Assembly: GCA_964481385.1 (NCBI GenBank)
Contig: CAYZTN010000015.1
Location: 1-22,912, forward strand
Direction of reading: 5' to 3'
DNA: 22,912 bases
DNA from: UMGS1649 sp964481385
Lineage (GTDB): Bacteria > Bacillota > Clostridia > TANB77 > CAG-465
This document shows positions 14,599 through 22,793 of this stretch, piece after piece. Positions within the stretch are counted from its first letter, which is position 1; each line of letters begins with the position of its first letter. The notes under the pieces were generated by a model. The model was not told the DNA's origin and did not search any database. It saw nothing but the letters and a program-made list of their open reading frames with translations. Made by a program: the position numbers and the translations under genes.

Positions 14599-14700
14599 TT
14601 TATTTATATTTTAAATTTATTCCTTCCAAAAGTATTATTTGTATAATTTAAGAATTTATGCAAAAAATAGTTATATAAACAATTTGGAGGAATTTTAAAA

Positions 14701-15339
14701 ATGCTTGTTGTATTTTTTAGAGCCGTTATATTATTTTTAGTTGTGTTTACAGTTATTAGACTTATGGGAAAAAGGGAACTGTCTAAAGTTCAACCATTTG
14801 AACTAGCAATAATAGTTATGATATCTGACCTTGCTTCGGGCCCTATGTCATCTAGAGATATGTCCACATTTTCGGGAATAATACCAATTATTGCCCTGCT
14901 TATAATCTACATAATCGTCACACTTATATTGCAGTCATCTGTAAAAACAGAACAAGTTTTATGTGGGAATCCATCTTTAATAATATTTAAAGGAAAAATA
15001 ATAGAAGAAGAGATTAAGCGTCAACAGTTAACAATAGAAGAGATAATGGAACAGTTAAGAGAAAAAGATATATTTAAGATTCAAGATGTAGCATATGCCT
15101 TGCTTGAAACAAGTGGAAAACTTAACGCAGTGAAAAAAGACGATGCATGTGGACAAATGCCGTTAAATGTTATAAGCGAAGGGGAGTATCTTGAAAACAA
15201 CATGAAAATATTGAACTTAGGTAAAGAAGATGTGGATAAATTAATGAGCATAAGCGGTGTGGCTAGAGAAGATATACTTGTAGGAACAATAGACGAAAAT
15301 GGAATATTTATATATCAATTAAAGGAGAAAAAAACATGA
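14701..15339 (+). CDS. DUF421 (YetF-like) membrane protein
   Basis: 212-residue member of the YetF/YrbG family. Residues about 3-20, 34-45 and 60-80 form the membrane part, with the signature V-I-R-L-M-G-K-R-E-L-S-K-V-Q-P-F-E-L (about 18-35) and I-S-D-L-A-S-G-P-M (41-49). The cytosolic DUF421 domain follows (L-C-G-N-P-S-L-I-I-F, then F-K-I-Q-D-V-A-Y-A-L-L-E). Its role is unknown; in spore-formers relatives are linked to the spore or envelope. ATG 14701 is preceded by TTGGAGGA. The last codons overlap the DUF4363 start by four bases (ATGA), so the two are coupled. Confidence 0.9.
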   Translation: MLVVFFRAVILFLVVFTVIRLMGKRELSKVQPFELAIIVMISDLASGPMSSRDMSTFSGIIPIIALLIIYIIVTLILQSSVKTEQVLCGNPSLIIFKGKIIEEEIKRQQLTIEEIMEQLREKDIFKIQDVAYALLETSGKLNAVKKDDACGQMPLNVISEGEYLENNMKILNLGKEDVDKLMSISGVAREDILVGTIDENGIFIYQLKEKKT

Positions 15340-15716
15340 AACAGTATATAATACTTGTAGGAGCTTTACTTCTTGTTATATCACTTAACTGCATGCAATT
15401 AAGCTTTCTAAAAAACACAGGGCAAGATATGTTGGATATGTTAGAAGGTATTTCAGGTAGCATACAAGAAGAGAATTTTACAAAAGCAGAAGAAAAGTTA
15501 AAAGATTTAAATGAAAAGTGGGAAGAGGTAAAAGCAAGATGGGACATTTTAACAGAGCATGATGATGTAGAAGAACTAGAGAGCCATTTAGCAAGCATAG
15601 ATGCATATATATTTAACGAAGAAATGACTGACGGCATGGTAGAAGTTGCAATTTTGAAACAAAGAATAGAGCATATTATACAAAATGAAACGTTAAGTTT
15701 TTCGACTATATTTTAA
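15336..15716 (+). CDS. DUF4363 family protein
   Basis: 126 residues. An N-terminal membrane or signal segment (about 3-25) is followed by a mostly helical, charged outer part with W-E-E-V-K-A-R-W-D-I-L-T-E-H (about 62-75) and a second helical segment around D-A-Y-I-F. The family is the usual partner of DUF421, and the ATGA overlap here repeats that arrangement. Function is unknown. Translation depends on coupling or on the AAAGGAGAA just upstream. No clear terminator follows; the next 143 bases hold the direct repeats and promoter of the ATPase gene. Confidence 0.85.
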   Translation: MKQYIILVGALLLVISLNCMQLSFLKNTGQDMLDMLEGISGSIQEENFTKAEEKLKDLNEKWEEVKARWDILTEHDDVEELESHLASIDAYIFNEEMTDGMVEVAILKQRIEHIIQNETLSFSTIF

Positions 15717-15755
15717 GCGAACCTTGCAAAAAGTGGCAAAGTAGCAATGAAGTTG

Positions 15756-15805
15756 CGTGCATTTAGTGGCATTTTTTGTGTAAAAAACACGTGCATTTAG
15801 TGGCA
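15756..15805. repeat. 16-bp direct repeat upstream of the AAA_14 gene
   Basis: CGTGCATTTAGTGGCA occurs at 15756-15771 and 15790-15805, 34 bp apart start to start. A shorter relative (AGTGGCAAA) lies at 15732-15740. The second copy ends 6 bp before the -35 of the putative promoter, so it could be an operator. A TTTTTT/AAAAAA weak hairpin lies between the copies. Confidence 0.55.
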
Positions 15806-15811
15806 AAAATG

Positions 15812-15840
15812 TTGACTTCTATTTAATTATTTGGTATTCT
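15812..15840 (+). promoter_or_regulatory. Sigma-A type promoter of the AAA_14 ATPase gene
   Basis: -35 TTGACT (15812-15817), 17-bp spacer, -10 TATTCT (15835-15840). The predicted start would fall inside the ribosome site (AGGAGG 15846-15851), giving a very short leader, so the exact -10 may differ. Confidence 0.5.
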
Positions 15841-15859
15841 TAAATAGGAGGTAATACAA

Positions 15860-17161
15860 ATGGTTAGGTTATTTGAAAAAAAATTAGCTACTTGGAAAGA
15901 CTCAGGAATGAAAAAGCCACTTATGGTAATTGGAGTAAGACAGATAGGAAAAACTTATACAATAGAGGAATTTGCTAAAAAAAATTTTGAAGAATATATA
16001 TATATAAATTTAGAAAAAGAAAAGGATATAGCGGCAATTTTTGAAGAAACTATTGATGATGAAAAAATAATGGAAAAATTAGAGCTGTACTATGGAAGAA
16101 AAATAGATTTAGATAAGACAATATTCTTTTTTGACGAAGTACAGGTAAGTGAAAGATTTATAGTATCTTTAAAGTATTTTTGTGAATCTTCTAGACCATA
16201 TAAAATAGTATGTGCTGGAAGTTTGTTAGGAGTTAAGATCAGTAGGTTTAATAGTTCATTTCCTGTTGGAAAAGTTAGGATGGAATATATGTATCCTATG
16301 AATTTTGAAGAGTTTTTAATGGCAACTGGTCATGAAATGTTAAGAGATAGAATAAAAGAGTGCTATGAAAAAATGGAGCCGCTTCCTGATTTTGCACATG
16401 AAAAGGCTTTAGAATTATACAGAAAATATTTATGCGTTGGTGGAATGCCAGAGTCTGTAAAAAATTTAGTAGAAAATGATTTAGATATATTAGAATATGA
16501 CTCTAACATATTAGCTAATATTGTTGAAATGTACATAGCAGACATGCAAAAGTATGTAAATAACAATGTTGAGAGTGTTAAAATAGAGAAGGTATATAAG
16601 AATATACCAGCACAATTAGCCAAAGATAAAAAAACTTTTCAATATAATTTAATAGAAGAAGGTGCTAGAAAAAGGAAATATGAAACTCCTATTGACTGGT
16701 TAGTATCTTCTAATATGATAATGGTAAGTTCTAAAGTTAAAAAGCCTGAGATACCACTTAAAGTATATGTAGACGATGAAGCGTTTAAACTATATCTAAG
16801 TGATGTAGGAATCTTAAGTACCGTAACTGAGATAAACTATCCAGATGTCATTTTGGATAGACCTTTTGAATATAAAGGTGCTATCACAGAAAACTATATC
16901 GCCGAGGAGTTTAAGGCTCGTGAGATATCGCTATACTATTGGACTTATGGAAGAAATGCTAAAGTGGACTTCGTAATATATAATAATAATGGAATAATAC
17001 CTGTTGAGGTAAAAAGCGGAAGTAATACTAAATCTACTAGTTTGAATACATATATGAAAGAACATAAACCTAAATATGCAATTAGATTATCTACTAAAAA
17101 CTTCGGTTTTGAAAATAATATCAAATCTATACCGTTATATGCAGCATTCTGCGTTGAATAA
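15860..17161 (+). CDS. AAA_14/DUF4143 ATPase with C-terminal nuclease-like domain
   Basis: 433-residue protein of the widespread AAA_14-DUF4143 group. Walker A is GVRQIGKT (25-32), Walker B is IFFFDE (Asp92-Glu93) and the sensor I region is CAGS (118-121). The middle shows F-P-V-G-K-V-R-M-E-Y-M-Y-P-M-N-F-E-E-F and V-G-G-M-P-E, typical of the family. The C-terminal DUF4143 part has a PD-(D/E)xK-like site with Asp370 in KVDFVI and Glu383-x-Lys385 in VEVKSG. The true role of the family is unsettled. It is intact and of normal length. It stands alone with its own promoter and ribosome site, ends at a two-way terminator, and has no partner gene next to it. Confidence 0.88.
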   Translation: MVRLFEKKLATWKDSGMKKPLMVIGVRQIGKTYTIEEFAKKNFEEYIYINLEKEKDIAAIFEETIDDEKIMEKLELYYGRKIDLDKTIFFFDEVQVSERFIVSLKYFCESSRPYKIVCAGSLLGVKISRFNSSFPVGKVRMEYMYPMNFEEFLMATGHEMLRDRIKECYEKMEPLPDFAHEKALELYRKYLCVGGMPESVKNLVENDLDILEYDSNILANIVEMYIADMQKYVNNNVESVKIEKVYKNIPAQLAKDKKTFQYNLIEEGARKRKYETPIDWLVSSNMIMVSSKVKKPEIPLKVYVDDEAFKLYLSDVGILSTVTEINYPDVILDRPFEYKGAITENYIAEEFKAREISLYYWTYGRNAKVDFVIYNNNGIIPVEVKSGSNTKSTSLNTYMKEHKPKYAIRLSTKNFGFENNIKSIPLYAAFCVE

Positions 17162-17171
17162 ATGAAAAAAC

Positions 17172-17216
17172 ATGTGCCGCGTTTGACGAGAAAATATTTC
17201 TACTTTCGTGGCACAT
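17172..17216. terminator. Two-way terminator between the AAA_14 gene and dapA
   Basis: Stem ATGTGCCGCG (17172-17181) with CGTGGCACAT (17207-17216), one mismatch. On the minus strand it is followed by a run of U from AAAAAA at 17165-17170; on the plus strand by a short TTTT. It serves the convergent genes, more strongly dapA. Confidence 0.7.
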
Positions 17217-17221
17217 TTTAC

Positions 17222-18100
17222 TTAACTACATATCACAATATTATCTAATTCTTGTTTTAAAAGTTCGTGCGTTTTAAGGCTCACTGTAGTAAGCGGAAGC
17301 CTTGGAGAGCCAACGTCAAACCCTAAAATATTCATTGCGTCTTTTATAGGCATTGGATTTACTTCTGCAAATAATGCTTTTATTAAAGGAGTAAATTTTA
17401 GTTGTATGTCTTTTGCGTAAGACACGTCTCCAAGTTCATATGCACGGCATAACATATGTACTTCTTTTGGAAATATATTAGATAATACAGATATTACACC
17501 AGTCCCACCAAGAGATAAAAGAGGCAAAATACTATCGTCATTTCCAGACACAATATCAAATGAAGCAGGGACTTTTGTGAACATTTCTGCTATTTTTGAA
17601 AAATTGTTTGACGCTTCTTTTATACCAACAATATTATCTATACTAGCTAAAACGGATACTGTTTCTGGTTCTAAGTTTACGCCAGTACGAGATGGAACGT
17701 TATATAAAATGCATGGAATATGTACACTATGAGCAATTTCCGAAAAATGCTCTATAAGTCCTTTTTGTGTAGTTTTGTTGTAGTATGGTGTAACAAGAAG
17801 CAAGCCATCTGCACCAGCGCGTTCAGCATACTTTGACATTTCTACTGATGTCACTGTGTTATTTGAGCCAGTTCCAATTATTACAGGAACACGCTTAGCA
17901 ACTTTCTCAATTGCAAATTTAATTAGTTTTTTCTTTTCACTTATACTTAAAGTAGCGCTTTCACCGGTAGTGCCACATATAACTAAGCCGTCAATATCGT
18001 TTCCAATTTGGTATTCTATTAGTTCTTCTAATTTGGAATAGTTTATCTTCATATTTTCTTTAAAAGGAGTAATTAAAGCAGTGTATGCACCTTTTAACAT
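17222..18100 (-). CDS. dapA: 4-hydroxy-tetrahydrodipicolinate synthase
   Basis: Cytosolic enzyme joining pyruvate and aspartate semialdehyde, the first step of the DAP/lysine branch that feeds peptidoglycan. All key residues are at the same numbers as in the E. coli enzyme: Thr44-Thr45 (CGTTGES), Tyr133 (ILYNVPSRTG), Arg138 and the Schiff-base Lys161 (VGIKEAS). Length of 292 aa is normal. ATG 18100 was chosen because GAGGTG lies ~10 bases upstream and M-L-K-G-A-Y-T-A-L-I-T-P-F is the family start. The in-frame ATG eight codons earlier would add unrelated residues. It is a single gene, divergent from DUF378. No lysine riboswitch fits in the 113-base spacer. Confidence 0.96.
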   Translation of the reverse strand: MLKGAYTALITPFKENMKINYSKLEELIEYQIGNDIDGLVICGTTGESATLSISEKKKLIKFAIEKVAKRVPVIIGTGSNNTVTSVEMSKYAERAGADGLLLVTPYYNKTTQKGLIEHFSEIAHSVHIPCILYNVPSRTGVNLEPETVSVLASIDNIVGIKEASNNFSKIAEMFTKVPASFDIVSGNDDSILPLLSLGGTGVISVLSNIFPKEVHMLCRAYELGDVSYAKDIQLKFTPLIKALFAEVNPMPIKDAMNILGFDVGSPRLPLTTVSLKTHELLKQELDNIVICS

Positions 18101-18122
18101 AAAAAAACACCTCACATATTGC

Positions 18123-18152
18123 ATAATATGCGTTTAAAAATTTTTTAGTGAA
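18123..18152 (-). promoter_or_regulatory. Possible dapA promoter
   Basis: On the minus strand, -35 TTCACT (18147-18152), 18-bp spacer, -10 TATTAT (18123-18128), just before the dapA ribosome site. The -35 is weak. Confidence 0.35.
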
Positions 18153-18213
18153 TAATTTTTGAAATTAAGTAAATAATATTAAAAATGGGAAAAAATTTTA
18201 CAAGGAGGTAAAT

Positions 18214-18414
18214 ATGAAAGTAGTTAATATTATAGCTTTAATACTAATAATCATTGGTGCTGTAAACTGGGGACTAATAGGTGCATTTAATTTTAATTTA
18301 GTAGCAACGCTTTTTGGCGTAAATACAGTATTAAGTAGAATTGTATATGGTTTAGTAGGAATTGCTGGACTTTGGGCATTAACTTTCTTCGGTAGAATTA
18401 GCATAGATGAATAA
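18214..18414 (+). CDS. DUF378 family small membrane protein
   Basis: 66 residues. Two membrane helices (about 4-26 and 38-60) are joined by a short loop. The signature G-A-V-N-W-G-L-I-G (15-23) and the end G-L-W-A-L are those of the DUF378/YuzA family, whose function is unknown. Normal length. ATG 18214 follows AAGGAGG at 7 bases. It stands alone between dapA (divergent) and murC (convergent), with REP copy 3 and its loop terminator just behind. Confidence 0.9.
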   Translation: MKVVNIIALILIIIGAVNWGLIGAFNFNLVATLFGVNTVLSRIVYGLVGIAGLWALTFFGRISIDE

Positions 18415-18444
18415 TTCTTTTTCAGTGTCATTGGCGTCAGTTGC

Positions 18445-18564
18445 TGTCACTGGGGACGTTTTCAAATGACACTGTTCACACAATAAAACCCTCAGATAAT
18501 CTGAGGGTTTTTAGTTAATTTAGAAACAATAAAATAGTGTCATTTGAAAACGTCCCCAGTGACA
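18445..18564. repeat. REP/MITE-like palindromic element, copy 3
   Basis: Perfect 29-bp inverted repeat (18445-18473 and 18536-18564) around a 62-base loop. Compared with copy 2 the left arm reads CACTGGGG instead of CATTTGGG, and the right arm carries the matching change. Flanks hold further TGTCA/TGACA units (18425-18447 and 18560-18581). It fills the gap between convergent DUF378 and murC. Confidence 0.85.
18488..18512. terminator. Rho-independent terminator inside the loop of REP copy 3
   Basis: Stem CCCTCAG/CTGAGGG (18489-18495 and 18501-18507), loop ATAAT, then TTTTT on the plus strand and TTTT on the minus strand (AAAA at 18485-18488). It would stop both DUF378 and murC transcripts. 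Confidence 0.8.
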
Positions 18565-18593
18565 CCCAGTGACAATGACACTATTTAAGCTGA

Positions 18594-19991
18594 TTAAAGC
18601 ATATCGCTTAATTTTGTTATTGTTCCAGCTCCAATAGTAAGCACAATGTCGTTTGGTTCAGCAATTTCGTGAATGTATTTTGCAATTTCTTCAAAGCTTC
18701 CAATATGCAAGGCATTTACGTTATTTTCTCTTAACTTTTCTACTAACATTTGTGGAGTTATGCTTCCATCGTCTATTTCTCTTGCAGCATAAATATCTGT
18801 TACAATTACAATATCTGCCATGTTAAAGCACACTGCAAATTCGTCAAGTAACGTTTTAAGACGGCTGTATGTGTGAGGTTGGAATACTGCAATTGTTTTT
18901 GCTTTATGTTTTTCTTTTGCCGTTTGTAATGTCGCTTTTATTTCAGTAGGGTGGTGAGCATAGTCATCATACACTTCAACGTTATCATTAATACGTTTTT
19001 TAAATTCAAATCTACGGCTAGCACCGGTAAATTCTTCAAGACCTAGAATAGCTAGCTTTAAGTCAATGTTATTTGAAATGACAACTCCAAGTGTAGCAAG
19101 TGCATTTAATATATTATGTTTGCCTGGTGCAGATAAACGTATGTGGCAAAGTAACTCTTGGTTATACATTACGTCAAACTCATAACAACCTGTATCCATT
19201 AAGTTTATGTTTGTAGCAAAAAGAGTACAAGTATCGTTTTTAACTGAAAAAGTATATACATTTAATTTTTTGGTTTGTATATTTTCCATATTTTCATTTA
19301 CTACTTGTATTACATTTTCATCATCTGCATTTACTATTAAATTGCCGTTATCATGTGTAAGGCACATAAACTTCCCGAAGGACTTTAATATGTTATCTAA
19401 GTTTTTAAAATAGTCTAAGTGTTCTTCTTCAATATTTAAAATAACTGAGGTATCTCCAGGGAAGTTTAAAAAGCTATCTACATACTCGCAAGACTCTAAT
19501 ACGAAATATTCATTTTTACCAATTTCATAATTTAAATTATTTAACTCCCTTAGTTTAGAACCAACAAGTACAGTAGGTTCAACCTTTGCAAATTTTAGTG
19601 CATTTGCTACCATTGAGGTAGTTGTAGTCTTTCCGTGCATCCCAGCTATACATATAGGCTTAGAGTAGTATTTAAGCATACTTCCTAAAAACACTGCTCT
19701 TTCGTAAGTTGGAATGTTGTGTGTTCTTGCACAAACAAGTTCTGTATCTGTATCTGGAATAGCAGCTGTATATACAACAATGTCTGAGTTTAGTACATTT
19801 TCAGTATTTGAACCGATGCTAACTTCAATTCCTTCAGACTTTACAATTTTTACCATATCGTTTTCAGAAATGTCTGAGCCAGTAACACTGTATCCAAATT
19901 TCTTCATAATTATTGCAATACCGCTCATGCTAATACCGCCAATTCCTATAAAATGAATTTTATGTATATTTTTTAAATCTATATTTTCCAT
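18594..19991 (-). CDS. murC: UDP-N-acetylmuramate--L-alanine ligase
   Basis: Cytosolic Mur ligase adding L-Ala to UDP-MurNAc with ATP, the first amino-acid step of peptidoglycan. N-terminal UDP-binding motif GIGGISMSG (16-24), ATP loop GMHGKTTTT (117-125, Lys121), the central E-E-E-H-L-D-Y-F segment, V-Y-D-D-Y-A-H-H-P-T-E with the MurC-typical His pair, and F-Q-P-H-T-Y-S-R in the C-terminal domain. Length of 465 aa is normal. ATG 19991 has AGGAG about 8 bases upstream. The ATG three codons earlier overlaps that ribosome site. It is not in a division/cell-wall cluster here but a single gene with its own promoter and a terminator in REP copy 3. Confidence 0.96.
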   Translation of the reverse strand: MENIDLKNIHKIHFIGIGGISMSGIAIIMKKFGYSVTGSDISENDMVKIVKSEGIEVSIGSNTENVLNSDIVVYTAAIPDTDTELVCARTHNIPTYERAVFLGSMLKYYSKPICIAGMHGKTTTTSMVANALKFAKVEPTVLVGSKLRELNNLNYEIGKNEYFVLESCEYVDSFLNFPGDTSVILNIEEEHLDYFKNLDNILKSFGKFMCLTHDNGNLIVNADDENVIQVVNENMENIQTKKLNVYTFSVKNDTCTLFATNINLMDTGCYEFDVMYNQELLCHIRLSAPGKHNILNALATLGVVISNNIDLKLAILGLEEFTGASRRFEFKKRINDNVEVYDDYAHHPTEIKATLQTAKEKHKAKTIAVFQPHTYSRLKTLLDEFAVCFNMADIVIVTDIYAAREIDDGSITPQMLVEKLRENNVNALHIGSFEEIAKYIHEIAEPNDIVLTIGAGTITKLSDML

Positions 19992-20029
19992 GAAAAACAT
20001 CTCCTAAATATTAAGTTATATATTCATAT

Positions 20030-20058
20030 AATATATCATAAGAGCGTAAGTTATGCAA
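20030..20058 (-). promoter_or_regulatory. Sigma-A type promoter of murC
   Basis: Minus strand: -35 TTGCAT (20053-20058), 17-bp spacer, -10 TATATT (20030-20035), 39 bp before the murC ATG. Confidence 0.6.
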
Positions 20059-20094
20059 TGAGTGGGACTTTTATTGTAGAAGAAAACTAAAAAG

Positions 20095-20123
20095 TTGAGT
20101 TTTTTAAAGTTATGCTGTATAAT
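20095..20123 (+). promoter_or_regulatory. Sigma-A type promoter of the 20154 gene
   Basis: -35 TTGAGT (20095-20100), 17-bp spacer containing a near-extended -10, and consensus -10 TATAAT (20118-20123). The GAGGAGG ribosome site follows ~15 bases later. Confidence 0.7.
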
Positions 20124-20153
20124 TTAATTGGAAATGTGAGGAGGAATTGTTTT

Positions 20154-20777
20154 ATGAAAAAAGTATTACTAGGTGTTGTAATAGGTCTAATTGTAATAGG
20201 AGTAGTGTTATTTGTATGTTTAAAACCAGAAAAGGAGAGTGAGATGGGCGGCGAAAACAGTACAGAAAACAATCAAGAGCCAGTAAAAAAGTTTGAAGAT
20301 TTGACAAAAACTGAAAGAATTGGTTCTTTTGATGATGTTTGGGTAGATGTTCCAAGTTGGAGAGTAGGTGGTAGCGAAACAAGTTTAGTTTTAGAAAATA
20401 TGAACTATTTTATAGTGGCGGCTATTAGTAAAGAAGAGTATTCTTTTGATGAAATCTATGAAAATGAAATGAAGTCTACTTTAAAACATAGTGTTAACAG
20501 AGGTGATTATACCGATTTTGTTCCAGAGAGTGAAGAAGTTATCCTTAACAATGGAATAAAAGCAACAAAATTTGAAGGAACATTATCAATGGATAGTTAC
20601 GGTACACTTTATGAATATCCTGCTTATGGTTATTATTTTAAATTTAATGATTATCCAGTAATGATTATGTCTGTAGAAACAGATATTGCCGGAAAAGATA
20701 AAAATAGTGAAGAACAGAGACAGACAACTAATAGATATGTTGATGAAATAATACAAACCATAAGAAGTGCAGAATAA
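20154..20777 (+). CDS. Membrane-anchored extracytoplasmic protein of unknown function
   Basis: 207 residues. The N-terminal membrane helix (about 4-23, KKVLLG...VVLFV) ends at a Cys24, but LFVC is a poor lipobox (Val instead of Gly/Ala/Ser at -1), so an uncleaved anchor is more likely than a lipoprotein. A Glu/Asn-rich linker (28-50) is followed by a compact domain (about 55-205) beginning F-D-D-V-W-V-D-V-P-S-W-R. Its alternating strands and final helix (Y-V-D-E-I-I-Q-T-I) recall PsbP/Mog1-like folds, which is only a shape impression. ATG 20154 follows GAGGAGG at 9 bases. An earlier in-frame ATG (20112) precedes the -10 and is not used. It is monocistronic: own promoter and a strong terminator. 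Confidence 0.75.
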   Translation: MKKVLLGVVIGLIVIGVVLFVCLKPEKESEMGGENSTENNQEPVKKFEDLTKTERIGSFDDVWVDVPSWRVGGSETSLVLENMNYFIVAAISKEEYSFDEIYENEMKSTLKHSVNRGDYTDFVPESEEVILNNGIKATKFEGTLSMDSYGTLYEYPAYGYYFKFNDYPVMIMSVETDIAGKDKNSEEQRQTTNRYVDEIIQTIRSAE

Positions 20778-20788
20778 TTGTATAATTA

Positions 20789-20827
20789 AACACTTTTCAA
20801 ATATACATGATTTGAAAGGTGTTTTTT
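20789..20827 (+). terminator. Rho-independent terminator after the 20154 gene
   Basis: 14-bp stem with one G-U pair (20789-20802 with 20810-20823), 7-base loop, then TTTTTT (20822-20827). Confidence 0.88.
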
Positions 20828-20934
20828 GCATAGAAGCATTATTTAAAGAAATAATAATTTTATGCTAAAAAAAATATATATATTATTTAATATAATATAA
20901 TATAATCTAAAAAGTGTTTTAGGAGGAATTATTT

Positions 20935-22779
20935 ATGTGTGGAATTGTTGGATATATTGGTAATCAAAAGGCAACAGAGATTTTGTTAGATGGTCTTGCT
21001 GCATTGGAATATCGCGGGTATGACTCAGCTGGCATTGCAGTATATGGTGAAAACCAAATTACTGTAAAAAAGAAAATGGGTAGAGTAAAAAATTTAAGAG
21101 AGGTGGAAGGCATAAGTGAGATTGAAGGTACTGTGGGGATTGCGCATACGAGATGGGCAACTCACGGAAAGCCTTCAGATACAAATTCACATCCCCACAA
21201 AGACAATAGCGGAAAGTTTGCAGTAGTGCATAATGGGATTATAGAGAACTTCGAAGAAATAAAAGAATTCTTGGTGACTAAAGGATATAGCTTTGAGTCT
21301 GAAACAGATACAGAGGTTATACCTAATCTTATTCATTATTATTATTCCGAAAGTACAGAGCGTTCAGAAAAAGAGAAATTTTTAACTTCTATTAAGTCTG
21401 CTATAGACAAATTTAAAGGAAGTTTTGCATTAGCAATTATATCGTTAAATTTTCCTGAAGGAATTGTTGTTACAAGGAAAAATGCACCTCTTGTAATTGG
21501 AGTAGGAGATAATGCAAATTACATTGCTTCAGATATTCCAGCTATTTTAAAGCATACAAGAAAGATTTATCTTTTAGAGGATAATGAAATAGCTGTGGTG
21601 TATAAAGAGTGGGTTGAGTTTTTCGGTCAGGATCTTGTGCCACATAACAAAGGAATAAATGACATAGAATGGGATGCAGCTTCGGCAGAAAAAGGCGGTT
21701 TTGAAGATTACATGTTAAAGGAAATATTTGAGCAACCAACTGCTATACGTGAGACTATAGGTACAAGGCTGCCATATGGTAAAACATGTGAAATACCAGA
21801 ACTTAATTTTTCAAAGGAGTATTTGCAAAGAGTAAACGATATATATATTGTAGCTTGTGGTACTGCGATGCATGTTGCTATGGCTACAAAAGCTACATTT
21901 GAGAAGCTTTGCCAAAAGCTGTGTATAGTTGAAGTAGCTTCAGAGTTTAGGTATAGAGAGCCGTTAATTGACGAAAGTACATTGTGTATATTCGTTAGCC
22001 AATCCGGAGAAACAGCTGATACTATTGCCGCATTAAAACTTGCAAAAGAAAAAGCGGCAAAAACAATAGCTGTGACAAATGTAATAGGCAGCTCTATAAC
22101 AAGAGAGGCAGATTATTTTGTATATACGCATGCAGGGCCGGAAATTGCAGTGGCGTCTACTAAAGCATATACTTCGCAGGTAGTACTTTTAACAATAATG
22201 GCAATGCAGTTTGCAGAGATTATGTCGTCATATCCTCATGACAAGCTCATTGAGCTTAAGACCGAACTTATGGATTTGCCTACCAAGCTTGAGATGGTAT
22301 TAGAAGAAGAAAAAAATATTAAAGAGTTTGCTTCTAAGATATATACAGAACATGATATATATTTTACGGGAAGAGGAAACGACTATGCTACGGCGCTTGA
22401 AGCGTCATTAAAGCTTAAGGAAATATCGTATATTCATTCAGACGCATATGCTTCTGGTGAGCTTAAACATGGGCCAATAGCACTTATTGAAAAGGGTGTA
22501 ACAGTTATAGGGATAATTACGGATGGATCGTTGGTTGAAAAAGCTATGAATAATATTTTGGAAGTCATAACAAGAGGAGCTAAAACTTTGATTGTGACTA
22601 ATAAAATACTTAAAAAAAGTAATTTCAATTACGTTGTAAACATACCTGACATCAGTTCGTTACTTGCGCCAATTCTTGCTATAATTCCGCTTCAACTTTT
22701 AAGTTACCATGTAGCAAAGTATAAAGGACTTGATGTAGATAAGCCCCGAAATCTTGCTAAATCTGTAACAGTAGAATAG
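20935..22779 (+). CDS. glmS: Glutamine--fructose-6-phosphate aminotransferase (isomerizing)
   Basis: Makes glucosamine-6-phosphate for UDP-GlcNAc and thus peptidoglycan. The N-terminal glutaminase domain starts M-C-G-I-V-G-Y with Cys2 as nucleophile and has A-L-E-Y-R-G-Y-D-S-A-G, H-T-R-W-A-T-H-G (71-78) and H-N-G-I-I-E-N. Two SIS sugar-isomerase domains follow (V-A-C-G-T-A, F-V-S-Q-S-G-E-T-A-D-T; later Y-A-S-G-E-L-K-H-G-P-I-A-L-I). The end P-R-N-L-A-K-S-V-T-V-E is the invariant family C-terminus. Length of 614 aa is normal. ATG follows AGGAGGAAT. The 107-base leader is AT-rich with overlapping TATAAT copies at 20891-20906 and is too short for a glmS ribozyme, whose core is not seen. A solo REP arm follows the stop. 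Confidence 0.97.
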   Translation: MCGIVGYIGNQKATEILLDGLAALEYRGYDSAGIAVYGENQITVKKKMGRVKNLREVEGISEIEGTVGIAHTRWATHGKPSDTNSHPHKDNSGKFAVVHNGIIENFEEIKEFLVTKGYSFESETDTEVIPNLIHYYYSESTERSEKEKFLTSIKSAIDKFKGSFALAIISLNFPEGIVVTRKNAPLVIGVGDNANYIASDIPAILKHTRKIYLLEDNEIAVVYKEWVEFFGQDLVPHNKGINDIEWDAASAEKGGFEDYMLKEIFEQPTAIRETIGTRLPYGKTCEIPELNFSKEYLQRVNDIYIVACGTAMHVAMATKATFEKLCQKLCIVEVASEFRYREPLIDESTLCIFVSQSGETADTIAALKLAKEKAAKTIAVTNVIGSSITREADYFVYTHAGPEIAVASTKAYTSQVVLLTIMAMQFAEIMSSYPHDKLIELKTELMDLPTKLEMVLEEEKNIKEFASKIYTEHDIYFTGRGNDYATALEASLKLKEISYIHSDAYASGELKHGPIALIEKGVTVIGIITDGSLVEKAMNNILEVITRGAKTLIVTNKILKKSNFNYVVNIPDISSLLAPILAIIPLQLLSYHVAKYKGLDVDKPRNLAKSVTVE

Positions 22780-22793
22780 GTATTCAAAGAAAA

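Noticed and set aside
18101..18213. Lysine riboswitch before dapA
   Set aside because: The spacer is 113 bases shared by two divergent genes, far too short, and shows no stacked stems.
20828..20934. glmS ribozyme/riboswitch in the glmS leader
   Set aside because: The leader is only 107 bases, AT-rich, and lacks the conserved glmS ribozyme core; the strong terminator just upstream limits any longer leader.
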